Shown here: one piece after another, positions 1 through 6,817 of the stretch | How the letters are laid out: each line of letters starts with the position of its first letter | Numbering within the stretch: position 1 is the stretch's first letter | Origin: Alphaproteobacteria bacterium | GTDB taxonomy: Bacteria; Pseudomonadota; Alphaproteobacteria; UBA6615 | Assembly (NCBI GenBank): GCA_029243445.1 | Contig: JAQWSA010000124.1 | Span: forward strand, 1-8,188 | Reading direction: 5' to 3' | DNA length: 8,188 bases | The notes under the pieces: generated by a model | What the model saw: the letters and a program-made list of their open reading frames with translations, nothing else | Databases searched by the model: none | Told to the model about the DNA's origin: nothing | Position numbers and translations under genes: made by a program

Positions 1-1
1 G

Positions 2-154
2 GTTGCTAATTGGTTATGGGGTGAAACCACTCTCGGTAAAGTCCTCGTGGCGATACGTGACTATTCCTTTGAATGCGATGACCCATCTTTAAAAGCCATG
101 GCAGTTACGGCTATGGTGCCAACTCATCAACGTCATAGAACCAAGCATGGTTAG
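2..154 (+). CDS. C-terminal fragment of an unrecognised protein
   Basis: An open frame enters from the left edge and runs 50 codons to a TAG at 152-154; the start lies outside the window. The tail reads VANWLWGETTLGKVLVAIRD, then YSFECDDPSLKAMAVTAMVP, and ends in a basic stretch, THQRHRTKHG. The composition is protein-like: mixed hydrophobic and charged residues, with few residues typical of random AT-rich DNA. I do not recognise the family from this piece. It lies on the same strand as the MFS transporter, 69 bp before that gene's ATG, with no visible terminator between them, so the two may be co-transcribed. It could be an enzyme of the same catabolic set, but nothing in the visible part proves that. 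Confidence 0.6.
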   Translation, partial: VANWLWGETTLGKVLVAIRDYSFECDDPSLKAMAVTAMVPTHQRHRTKHG

Positions 155-223
155 TATAAAGGCCTACCATAAGTAGTGTTTATTTTGAAGCTGCTAATGT
201 ATTCTGAACCGGGTCTATAATTG

Positions 224-1462
224 ATGTCTTTATTTTTTAAACCATCAATTATAGTTCAGCGCAATGTTGTGCTGGTTGCTTCGTTATTGTTTCTGCTAGT
301 TGGGACTGGAAGTATTTACTTCATCGTAGTTGCTATGAAGCAGATTTCTAATGATTTTCTATGGCCAAGGTCAGTGCCATCAATTGCCTATGCACTTCAA
401 TATTTTGGAGCAGGAACCGGTGGAATTTTTATGGGATGGTGCTTGGATAGGCGAGGAATGGCAATACCCGCCCTAACCGGTGCCATAATGGTAGGGTTGG
501 GCACTATTTTAACTAGTATGGTTACTACTCAGTGGGAGTTATACCTAATTTACGGAGTAATGCTTGGCTTTTTTGGTAGGTCAACGCTTTTTGCTCCTTT
601 AACCGCTAATATTACTCGTTGGTTTGAGCATAATAAAAGCCTTGCAGTTGGTGTCGTTGGATCAGGACAGGGTCTTGCTGGTATGGTATGGCCTCAGACA
701 TTTCATTATTTAATCAATGCTTATGGATGGCGACAAACGGCACTAATTTATGGTATTTTTTCGTTAGTAACTATGCTTCCGTTGGCGATCATCCTAAAAC
801 AAAAGCCCCCTAAAGTTGTTTCTTCAAATTTATCTGAAAAAACGGTTTTAACGTCGAAGTCCAAGATTTATCAATATATATCACCGCGTGTAATTCAGGT
901 CTCATTATCGGTTGCCTCGATTGGTTGCTGTGTGGCTATGTCTCTACCGCTAGCGCATATAGTTAGTCATGTTAGCGACCTTGGTTTTGATCCAGCACGA
1001 GGTGCTGAGGTGCTTTCGATTATGTTAGCTAGCTCTGCGGTTGCTAGCTTTTTTGGTGTTGGTTATCTTGGAAAAAAATATGGGGGTCTTGGAGCCTTAA
1101 TTATTTTTTCGACTGGCCAGGCGTCTTTGTTAGCCGCACTGGCTTTTGTTGATAGTCTAATAGGGGTTTACATTGCTTCAGCTTTATTTGGACTTGGTTA
1201 TGGCGGAATTTTGCCCTGCTACCCATTGATTGTTCGAGAGCTACTTCCTGAAGCTGAGGCTGGCAGGCGTACTGGTATTATTTTATTGTGTGCGGGTATT
1301 GGTATGGCTATTGGTTCTTGGCTAGGAGGCTATATGTTTGATTTAACTGGGACTTATCAGCTGGCCTTTTTAATTGGCGTTATTTTTAATATTGGTAACC
1401 TCGTTATTATTATTAGTTTGTTATTGCGTAAAAATAAACTGAATTTAACGTCTGTCAGATGA
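224..1462 (+). CDS. MFS transporter, monocarboxylate / oxalate-formate antiporter-like
   Basis: Inner-membrane secondary transporter of the major facilitator superfamily, 412 residues, a normal full length. About 12 hydrophobic segments appear in two groups of six, split by a polar loop near residues 195-220. The loop after helix 2 carries a motif-A-like GWCLDRRG (about residues 71-78). The second half ends with the pattern LGGYMFDLTGTYQLAFLIG, typical of the monocarboxylate transporter and oxalate/formate antiporter branches. From that resemblance the substrate is probably a small organic acid, but it cannot be read from sequence. The ATG at 224 is chosen because it is preceded by GGGT 9 nt upstream. 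A TTG at 221 is in frame and would add one residue. The gene converges on the minus-strand selenium locus. No clear terminator hairpin follows it. Confidence 0.85.
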   Translation: MSLFFKPSIIVQRNVVLVASLLFLLVGTGSIYFIVVAMKQISNDFLWPRSVPSIAYALQYFGAGTGGIFMGWCLDRRGMAIPALTGAIMVGLGTILTSMVTTQWELYLIYGVMLGFFGRSTLFAPLTANITRWFEHNKSLAVGVVGSGQGLAGMVWPQTFHYLINAYGWRQTALIYGIFSLVTMLPLAIILKQKPPKVVSSNLSEKTVLTSKSKIYQYISPRVIQVSLSVASIGCCVAMSLPLAHIVSHVSDLGFDPARGAEVLSIMLASSAVASFFGVGYLGKKYGGLGALIIFSTGQASLLAALAFVDSLIGVYIASALFGLGYGGILPCYPLIVRELLPEAEAGRRTGIILLCAGIGMAIGSWLGGYMFDLTGTYQLAFLIGVIFNIGNLVIIISLLLRKNKLNLTSVR

Positions 1463-1529
1463 TAGTGGTTATTTATGAAGATAATTTAGTTAAAACCAAT
1501 TTTTATACTTTAACGTCGAAGAACTATTG
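1463..1529. other. Short convergent intergenic gap
   Basis: This stretch separates the transporter stop from the end of the minus-strand open frame at 1530-1757. It is AT-rich, with several T runs, but I see no GC-rich stem followed by a U tract in either direction, so no intrinsic terminator is called. A 13-bp word at 1509-1521 (TTTAACGTCGAAG) also occurs inside the transporter gene at 847-859, which is about what chance allows in this length. Confidence 0.5.
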
Positions 1530-1757
1530 TTAGATATTTTTAAGTCCTTTAGAAAAATTATCTTGTGCTCTTTCGACTAAATAACCTCCATTATCTTCAG
1601 GGACTAGTAGGGCAGTAAAGTCAAATATTCTTATATTGGGTGTATCTAGCTGATTTTTAATCAAGTGGCGTCCACTAATAAATTTCCACAAGGAGCCTGT
1701 TTCTATTTTTTTATCATAGAAATATTCATAGTTTGTTTTTATATAATTAAATAAAAT
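1530..1757 (-). pseudogene. Orphan 75-codon open frame after selD; short gene, remnant or extension
   Basis: On the minus strand an open frame runs from just after a TAA (1758-1760) to a TAA at 1530-1532. Its peptide looks like real protein: NYEYFYDKKIETGSLWKFIS, then GRHLIKNQLDTPNIRIFDFT, then ALLVPEDNGGYLVERAQDNF and SKGLKNI. It has no ATG or GTG. Possible starts are an ATT at 1757, overlapping the last codons of selD, or a TTG at 1691 preceded by ACAGG, which gives about 53 residues. It lies in the +1 frame relative to selD, so it would need a frameshift near the selD stop to be a C-terminal extension. SelD proteins normally end where the selD frame ends here, so a separate short gene or the tail of a decayed gene is likelier. 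I do not recognise the family. Confidence 0.4.
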
Positions 1758-3969
1758 TTACTAGATTAGGATTAGTGCTATTTTTAGACACAGAGCCTAT
1801 AATAGTTGCGTCGGGCGCAGTTGATTTGCGAAGCTCTATGATACATTGTTCAGCATTTTTTTGAGGGACCCCAAACAATAGTCCGCCTGCTGTCTGTGGG
1901 TCAAACATCAAGGGATAGGCATAATGCTCTGTTGCTTGGTAATTATTTTTTACAGAATTTTCGTTTGCCTGTTTGAGTGAACTTTCAAATCCGAGTAAAG
2001 ATAATTCCTGTGCGCCTGAAAGTAGTGGCAATGAGTCGAGGTTTATTGAAGCTTCGACATTTGAAGCACGTAACATTTCGATTAAATGACCCATCAAACC
2101 AAAACCAGTTACATCAGTACATGCTGAAGTACCATAATTTTGTAATATTGGTACACAAGGGCCAACTGAGCGGAGCATAGAGATAAAAGCCGCATCAATC
2201 CAATTTGCCCTTGTCTTAGCCTGCATGTCTGCAGCAAATAAAACGCCAGTACCTAATGGCTTTGTTAAAATTAATATATCACCAGGGTTAAGACCGCTTT
2301 TGCGTAGAAGCTTGGTGGGATCAGCATACCCATTCACGGTTAGACCGAACGCTAACTCCGCACCCTCTCCAGTATGACCTCCTGCCAGCACTGCCCCGGC
2401 TTCTGACAGTGTCTCAGTAGCTCCAGCCAATAGTTGATATAAATCCTCAGCTATAATTTCTTCGCTATCATGAGGTAAAATTATAGCAGCTAAAGCCGAA
2501 TGGGGTTCTGCCCCCATTGCAAATATGTCACCAAGGCAATGATTGGTAGCTATACGTGAGAAGAGATAAGGGTCATCAGTAAAACTTCGGAATTGGTCAA
2601 CAGTCTGGATTAATGCTTTGTTTAATGGCGGTATTATGACTGCGGCATCATCAGGTGTATCTATTCCTTGCGCCAGCCCTTCTTTTTTTTGAATAGGTAT
2701 TCGTTCTAGTACTCGATTCAAGATAGATGCAGGAACTTTTGCACCGCAACCGCCACACCTCATTTTTTCAATATCACTTATATTAGTGCTTGCGTTTTTG
2801 TGGCCCGCCATTTCTGGTAAAGTCTGATATTTTGCTATCCATCTGCGATCTATCTTTTCTTTCCATCTCCGGACCCATTTTCCTGATACGGCTAAAGATC
2901 CACGAGCTGCTACCGCGCTATTATTGCCTGTGGTAATAAGTGCTAGGACTTTTTTTTGTGGGCGGTAGGGTTTCGGGTTTTTTTCTTTAAACTCTCGACG
3001 CAAATTTTCCGCTAAAACTGGACCTTGTCGAACTGCATATACCCCAGATTTAGGTAAATTATAATTTTCCATTGATGCAATATCGCCAGTTGCATATATC
3101 TCTGGGTGTGACATTGAGCGAAGATAATCATCGATACGCACAAAGCCGTTCACGTCTAAGGCTAATCCTGTGTTCGAGAGCCAATTTGGAGGTTTAGCAT
3201 TAGTAACTAAGATAGTTTTATCTGCTGATAAAATTTCTCCAGTACTGAGCTCTACGCTATTAGAATTTATTATATTTACACGAGTGTTTGTTAGAGAAAT
3301 AATTTTATGTTCAGTAATATTCTTTAATATTTTTTTGCGTGCTGCTGGATTGAAATCTGGAAGTAACGTGCTTTTCGATTCAACTATAGTAATAGTTAAG
3401 TGATTGGGGTTTTCCTTTAGCGAAGAATTATTTCGTCGCAATTGCTGATCAAGAGACATAGATAGCTCTACTCCACCTGCCCCTCCTCCAACTATAACAA
3501 TATTATAACTATCCTTCTTGTTCATAATTTCGTCACTAATTTTGCTTTGTTCCGCAATAAATTTATCGAGCGGTTTTACTGGCAAGGCATGTTCAGCGCC
3601 AGAAATATCAGGAACCGACGGAATAGAGCCTATATCAAGCGATAATATGTCATATTTCATCGGGGGACGGCCGGTTACGTGAACAAGTTTTTTTAATAAA
3701 TCTAGCTTTGTAGCTGAAGAGTGTATTAGTCGAGCATTTGCGAAGGATGCTAGTCGACGTAAATCTATATGCCCTTCGGAGTGCTGGTATGTCTGCGATA
3801 TAAGACCTGGTACCATGCCGGAATAGGGAATTAAAACATCTTTAGAAATAAGCGTTAATCTTACCCCAGGTTGAGGGTACATACCATACCGTTTTAGTAC
3901 GTAGACGTGGCTATGGCCTCCCCCTACTAGTATGATATTTTTTTTAATAGGTTCAGATTGAGCTAGCAT
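1747..3969 (-). CDS. selD: Selenide, water dikinase (selenophosphate synthetase) with N-terminal FAD/NAD(P) oxidoreductase domain
   Basis: A 740-residue fusion. Residues 10-390 are a pyridine nucleotide-disulfide oxidoreductase fold: the FAD-binding loop ILVGGGHSHV (13-22), a second dinucleotide loop IVIVGGGAGGVE (157-168) and the FAD motif IYATGDIAS (291-299). Residues 403-740 are a full SelD, which makes selenophosphate from selenide and ATP. They carry CGGCGAK (405-411; Cys408 and Lys411 match the catalytic Cys17 and Lys20 of the E. coli enzyme), DTPDDAAV (438-444), AGGHTGEGAE (529-538), LTKPLGTGVL (568-577), TDVTGFGLMGH (618-628) and FDPQTAGGLL (689-698). The E. coli Cys19 position is Ala410. 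This domain order is a known natural fusion; the oxidoreductase may reduce or deliver selenium to SelD, but that is inference. The gene lies 33 bp after tRNA-Sec on the same strand, with only a weak Shine-Dalgarno sequence before its ATG, so a joint transcript is likely. Confidence 0.95.
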   Translation of the reverse strand: MLAQSEPIKKNIILVGGGHSHVYVLKRYGMYPQPGVRLTLISKDVLIPYSGMVPGLISQTYQHSEGHIDLRRLASFANARLIHSSATKLDLLKKLVHVTGRPPMKYDILSLDIGSIPSVPDISGAEHALPVKPLDKFIAEQSKISDEIMNKKDSYNIVIVGGGAGGVELSMSLDQQLRRNNSSLKENPNHLTITIVESKSTLLPDFNPAARKKILKNITEHKIISLTNTRVNIINSNSVELSTGEILSADKTILVTNAKPPNWLSNTGLALDVNGFVRIDDYLRSMSHPEIYATGDIASMENYNLPKSGVYAVRQGPVLAENLRREFKEKNPKPYRPQKKVLALITTGNNSAVAARGSLAVSGKWVRRWKEKIDRRWIAKYQTLPEMAGHKNASTNISDIEKMRCGGCGAKVPASILNRVLERIPIQKKEGLAQGIDTPDDAAVIIPPLNKALIQTVDQFRSFTDDPYLFSRIATNHCLGDIFAMGAEPHSALAAIILPHDSEEIIAEDLYQLLAGATETLSEAGAVLAGGHTGEGAELAFGLTVNGYADPTKLLRKSGLNPGDILILTKPLGTGVLFAADMQAKTRANWIDAAFISMLRSVGPCVPILQNYGTSACTDVTGFGLMGHLIEMLRASNVEASINLDSLPLLSGAQELSLLGFESSLKQANENSVKNNYQATEHYAYPLMFDPQTAGGLLFGVPQKNAEQCIIELRKSTAPDATIIGSVSKNSTNPNLVNFI

Positions 3970-4002
3970 TTATTTACTTGATAATTATTACAAGAATTTC
4001 AT

Positions 4003-4099
4003 TGGCGGAAGAGGGTGGGAGTCGAACCCACCAGGCACGTCTAACGCCCCTCACCGGATTTGAAGTCCGAGCGCCCCAACCGGGGTGCGATCCTCTTCC
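4003..4099 (-). tRNA. selC: tRNA-Sec (anticodon TCA)
   Basis: Read on the minus strand this is a 97-nt selenocysteine tRNA, including the encoded 3' GCCA. The acceptor stem is 8 bp (GGAAGAGG with CCTCTTCC) and the T stem 5 bp (GTGGG with CCCAC, loop TTCGACT), giving the 8+5 arrangement of bacterial tRNA-Sec. The anticodon loop is CTTCAAA with TCA at 4061-4063, which reads UGA. The long variable arm folds as roughly 7 pairs (AGGGGCG with CGTGCCT, one mismatch). The D arm has a CCCC/GGGG core around GGTT. These features separate it from serine tRNAs and suppressors. It is charged with serine and converted to selenocysteine by SelA, then brought to the ribosome by SelB; neither gene is in the window. 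selD follows directly on the same strand. Confidence 0.97.
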
Positions 4100-4168
4100 A
4101 AAAAACATAAGGACAGCTTTAACAGATGTCGCAATTGCTTTCACTATTAAAAAAAAAATTAGTTTAAT

Positions 4169-4197
4169 TTGGCATTTTAAGCTTAGTCTAGTATACG
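4169..4197 (+). promoter_or_regulatory. Sigma-70-like promoter for the small membrane protein gene
   Basis: TTGGCA (4169-4174, 5 of 6 to the -35 consensus) and TATACG (4192-4197, 4 of 6 to the -10 consensus) are separated by exactly 17 bp. Initiation would fall near 4204, giving a leader of about 78 nt before the ATG at 4282. The spacing and position favour a true promoter; nothing else in the gap looks better. Confidence 0.5.
4190..4195 (-). promoter_or_regulatory. Possible -10 box for selC-selD
   Basis: On the minus strand TATACT (5 of 6 matches to the sigma-70 -10 consensus) lies about 90 nt upstream of the mature tRNA 5' end, leaving room for a leader removable by RNase P. No good -35 hexamer is seen at 15-19 bp upstream, so the call is weak. 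The same bases form part of the plus-strand -10 box of the opposite promoter (GTATAC is self-complementary). Confidence 0.25.
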
Positions 4198-4281
4198 AAA
4201 TAACACAGTATCTTATAGAAAGAGTTACTTAAAGAATAATGAGTTTTTTTTACGCTATTTTTAATAAGCAAGGAGTTTTCC

Positions 4282-4602
4282 ATGGATGGAGCTGGAGTTA
4301 CTGAAGTAATATTGCAGTTCTTTATATTACCCTTCGTTGTGATTTTTTTTGCTAGTTTATTTCAGATGGGTATTAGATACAGAAATTTGTCAGGGGATAT
4401 TCCTTGGTTTGATACGCAACGCGAGGCCTATATATCGTTAGTATTAGGGGCTATAGTAACAGTAGTGGTAACACTTATGATAGGTGGACCTGAGATATTT
4501 GTTCTGTTTTGGCGACCCTTGATTACTACTGTAATTATGCTGCCGATAGCATTCGGTGCTGCTTTATTAACTTACGGGATATGGCACAGAGCACGAAGGT
4601 AA
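4282..4602 (+). CDS. Small three-helix membrane protein of unknown function
   Basis: A 106-residue hydrophobic protein with three likely membrane helices at about residues 7-29, 49-68 and 78-101, a polar loop at 30-48 (RYRNLSGDIPWFDTQREAY) and a basic end, WHRARR. The start is well supported: AGGAG at 4271-4275 lies 6 nt before the ATG, and a sigma-70-like promoter lies further upstream. I do not recognise the family. It lacks the periplasmic-binding or permease motifs that would tie it to a named transporter, though its size and helix count resemble accessory membrane subunits. It is divergent from selC and ends 7 bp from the end of the convergent bicupin gene. Confidence 0.7.
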   Translation: MDGAGVTEVILQFFILPFVVIFFASLFQMGIRYRNLSGDIPWFDTQREAYISLVLGAIVTVVVTLMIGGPEIFVLFWRPLITTVIMLPIAFGAALLTYGIWHRARR

Positions 4603-4609
4603 AGTCAAT

Positions 4610-5434
4610 TTATTGGGTCATATCTAAAGGCATGTAATTGGCTTCAGCTAGGCTGCCAGCACCAGTTAGTACGTTATATATTTCCAATTCATTGGAACTG
4701 CTTACGTTTTTTAACCAATGACTAGTGCTTCTTGGTATAAATACAAAGCTACCTTTGCTCACTGGTAATTGATAATTTCCGGAGCCCGCTATACCATTGC
4801 CAGAGGCTACGTAGTATATTTGTTCGCAATTGTCGCTTCGGTTTGGTGCTAGCTCCCCCCCTGGTTTAAAGCTTGCGAATAGAAGTGCGTTTTCGCTGCC
4901 ATTGTGGGTGCCGATCGGTATTTTCAGATCTGCCTTAATATATATGTTGTTTGCCTCAATAGTTTTATTACATTCTTCGACTCGCACTAAAATTCCTTCA
5001 TTAAGCCCCCTGCGTGGCATGGCCAAATCTTTAGTATCAGCATGGCCACAAAACTGGTAACCAGTTCCAGGTACGGATTTTGCTCCAACGTAGAAACCAA
5101 TTACCTCTGCATCTTCTTCTTCTGTTTCGTTATAAAAAAAATGCTCTGTCCCTTTTGGCATTAAACGACAGTGACCGTTAGTTACCTCGGCTCGACTATC
5201 ACTTTGTCCAACGATACCATGACCTTTCAGATATATTGCAATCTCATCACAGCTTTTATGCAGGTGTTTAGCGTGCGTTGAACCGGGCCTGAAGATTGAG
5301 TGGAAAACAGCTGTTGAACTCCCATCATTGCCGGTTATGGGAAGGCGAAACTCAGAGATTGCCCAACCGTCTTTTTTTTCCATACGTTCAACTTTAATTT
5401 TATTTATATGGGTAATAGTAATCGGCAATGACAT
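4610..5434 (-). CDS. Bicupin domain protein
   Basis: A 274-residue protein made of two cupin beta-barrels offset by 141 residues. The first has the full metal-binding pattern: PGSTHAKHLHKSCDE supplies His57, His59 and Glu64, and MPKGTEHFFYN supplies His98. The second keeps the fold-defining PGG, SGNG and IPRSTSHW patterns and His239, but the other three ligand positions are Asn198, Ser200 and Gln205, so it probably binds no metal. No signal peptide is visible, so it is likely cytoplasmic. Members of this superfamily include dioxygenases, isomerases and small-acid-binding proteins; no specific reaction can be assigned. The ATG is preceded by AGGG 8 nt upstream. It is divergent from the dehydrogenase gene across a 173-bp gap, suggesting shared control. 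Confidence 0.85.
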   Translation of the reverse strand: MSLPITITHINKIKVERMEKKDGWAISEFRLPITGNDGSSTAVFHSIFRPGSTHAKHLHKSCDEIAIYLKGHGIVGQSDSRAEVTNGHCRLMPKGTEHFFYNETEEEDAEVIGFYVGAKSVPGTGYQFCGHADTKDLAMPRRGLNEGILVRVEECNKTIEANNIYIKADLKIPIGTHNGSENALLFASFKPGGELAPNRSDNCEQIYYVASGNGIAGSGNYQLPVSKGSFVFIPRSTSHWLKNVSSSNELEIYNVLTGAGSLAEANYMPLDMTQ

Positions 5435-5443
5435 TATGATTTC

Positions 5444-5453
5444 CCTGTTTGAT
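5444..5453 (-). repeat. Inverted repeat arm at the bicupin ribosome-binding site
   Basis: CCTGTTTGAT on the plus strand is the exact reverse complement of ATCAAACAGG at 5590-5599. On the minus strand this arm contains the AGG of the bicupin Shine-Dalgarno sequence. Confidence 0.6.
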
Positions 5454-5589
5454 GCGTATATTTATACTTTTAAAGAAAGTAATTAGCATGCAATCATAAA
5501 AACCTCTAATAGAGAATTTTAACTTTTATTTTAAGGTTGTCATATTTTATAAAGGTAGTCGTTTGTGTTAGGTAATATTATCTCATGCT

Positions 5590-5599
5590 ATCAAACAGG
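5590..5599 (+). repeat. Inverted repeat arm at the dehydrogenase ribosome-binding site
   Basis: ATCAAACAGG matches, in inverted orientation, the arm at 5444-5453, 136 bp away. It contains the AGG of the Shine-Dalgarno sequence 7 to 8 nt before the ATG at 5608. Similarity extends slightly beyond the exact 10 bp (GC before, GAA after, each with a one-base offset). Confidence 0.6.
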
Positions 5600-5607
5600 A
5601 ATTTTTT

Positions 5608-6690
5608 ATGATCTCTAAAATCCCTAAAATTGTTGTTTTACCAGGTGATGGCATTGGCGGTGAAGTTATGGAGTGCGCTCTTTGCGTAATGGATTCTGTT
5701 TATCGTATTACCAAGGTAGAACTAGATCTAATTCATTTGCAGGCTGGAGCAGGAACATACTTAGAAACTGGAGATGCACTTCCGGATGATGTTATAGAGA
5801 CAATTAAATTATCAGATGCGGTATTACTGGGTGCAATGGGATTACCAGATGTAAGGTATCCTGATGGAACTGAAATAATTCCTCAAATTGATTTACGTAT
5901 GATACTGGGTCTCTATGCCGGGGTTCGGCCTATAAAATTGCTACCAGGCGCATTTACACCGCTAAAAGATGACAGAGCACGTAAATTAGATTTTGTTATC
6001 GTCCGCGAGTCCACTGAAGGTCTATTTGCTAGAATGCATGAGGGTAAGATTGAAGATGACAGAATAGCGGAGGACCGCTTGATAATTACTCGAAAGACTT
6101 CTGAGCGCCTATTTGATTACTCCTTTAAGTTAGCACGGCATCGCAAATCTTTGGGTTACTTAGGGAAGGTTACATGCGTTGATAAGGCTAACGTCTTTAA
6201 ATCAATGGCTTTCTTTCGGAATATTTTTGAAGAGAGTTCTAAAGCTTTTCCAGATATTCTTACTGATAAACAGTATGTTGATGCTGCTGCTTTAAATTTT
6301 GTAAGAAACCCCTGGGATTTTGATGTTGTTGTCACAGAAAATATGTTTGGTGATATTCTATCCGACTTAGGAGCGGGACTTATCGGGGGTATGGGAATGG
6401 CACCTTCCGCGGATATAGGGGATAATACAGCAGTATTTCAGCCCAGCCATGGAACAGCACCTGATATTATGGGTAAAGGTAAGTCTAATCCAACAGGGAT
6501 GATCCTATCGGTTGTATTGCTGCTCAAGTGGTTAACTACCCAAGGTTGGGATGAAAATTATTTAAAAGCCGGGAATTTATTAGATAAGGCCGTTTGTAAA
6601 GCATATGCGGATGGTAAATTGGTGCCTTATGAGGCTGGGGGTAATGCAGGAACAAAAGATATACTAGATCGTATTTTGGATAATTTATAG
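5608..6690 (+). CDS. Isocitrate/isopropylmalate/tartrate dehydrogenase family protein
   Basis: A 360-residue cytoplasmic NAD(P)-dependent, metal-requiring oxidative decarboxylase of 2-hydroxy acids, full length for the family. Visible motifs are LPGDGIGGEV (11-20), LRMILGLYAGVRPIK (96-110; substrate Arg97 and Arg107), VRESTEGLF (132-140; Arg133), CVDKANVFK (190-198; catalytic Lys193), a metal-binding Asp225, NMFGDILSDLGAGLIGGMG (245-263; Asp249 and Asp253) and PSHGTAPDIMGKGKSNP (279-295). The residue that is the catalytic Tyr in isopropylmalate and isocitrate dehydrogenases is Phe140. The motif RESTEG is closer to tartrate/isocitrate members than to true LeuB, and there are no leucine-pathway neighbours, so a catabolic substrate is likelier; its identity is unknown. 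AGGA lies 7 nt before the ATG. Confidence 0.85.
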   Translation: MISKIPKIVVLPGDGIGGEVMECALCVMDSVYRITKVELDLIHLQAGAGTYLETGDALPDDVIETIKLSDAVLLGAMGLPDVRYPDGTEIIPQIDLRMILGLYAGVRPIKLLPGAFTPLKDDRARKLDFVIVRESTEGLFARMHEGKIEDDRIAEDRLIITRKTSERLFDYSFKLARHRKSLGYLGKVTCVDKANVFKSMAFFRNIFEESSKAFPDILTDKQYVDAAALNFVRNPWDFDVVVTENMFGDILSDLGAGLIGGMGMAPSADIGDNTAVFQPSHGTAPDIMGKGKSNPTGMILSVVLLLKWLTTQGWDENYLKAGNLLDKAVCKAYADGKLVPYEAGGNAGTKDILDRILDNL

Positions 6691-6817
6691 ATATAAATAA
6701 ATTAATGTAGCCAAGATAAGGAATGGGTATTTAAGAAAATTTTATGATTATGTTTTGGTTTTCTTTTAATATGCATTTGAGATGTATGTCTAAATAGTTT
6801 GAATGAGTGGAGGGGTA

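Larger units (their letters stand above)
5435..5607. promoter_or_regulatory. Divergent control region between the bicupin and dehydrogenase genes
   Basis: This AT-rich gap must hold both promoters. Candidate boxes are a TTGTCA at 5537-5542 and a TATAAA at 5548-5553 on the plus strand, but no pair has proper spacing, so no promoter is called. Two symmetric words stand out: CTCTAATAGAG (5504-5514), a perfect 11-bp palindrome near the middle, and GCATGC (5486-5491) inside a near-palindromic ATTAGCATGCAAT. Either could be an operator for a local regulator; none is encoded in the window. Confidence 0.5.

Noticed and set aside
847..1521. 13-bp direct repeat TTTAACGTCGAAG at 847-859 and 1509-1521
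   Set aside because: About one match of this length is expected by chance in an 8-kb AT-rich window, and no mobile-element features accompany it.
1753..1759. AAATTTT heptamer in the A AAT TTT phase at the end of selD, a possible -1 frameshift site
   Set aside because: A -1 shift there meets a TAA within five codons, and the orphan frame downstream is in the +1 frame, so the heptamer cannot join them.
1977..2180. Plus-strand 67-codon open frame inside selD
   Set aside because: It is antisense to conserved SelD motifs and has no protein-like features of its own.
3170..3403. Plus-strand 77-codon open frame inside selD
   Set aside because: It is antisense to the oxidoreductase domain, whose motifs account for the coding signal.
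4104..4109. TATGTT on the minus strand as a -10 box for tRNA-Sec
   Set aside because: Initiation would fall inside the mature tRNA, leaving no 5' leader.
3978..4232. Plus-strand 84-codon open frame
   Set aside because: It runs through the antisense of tRNA-Sec, has no ribosome-binding site, and its middle is only the complement of the tRNA arms.
4830..5060. Plus-strand 76-codon open frame inside the bicupin gene
   Set aside because: It is antisense to the well-supported cupin coding frame.
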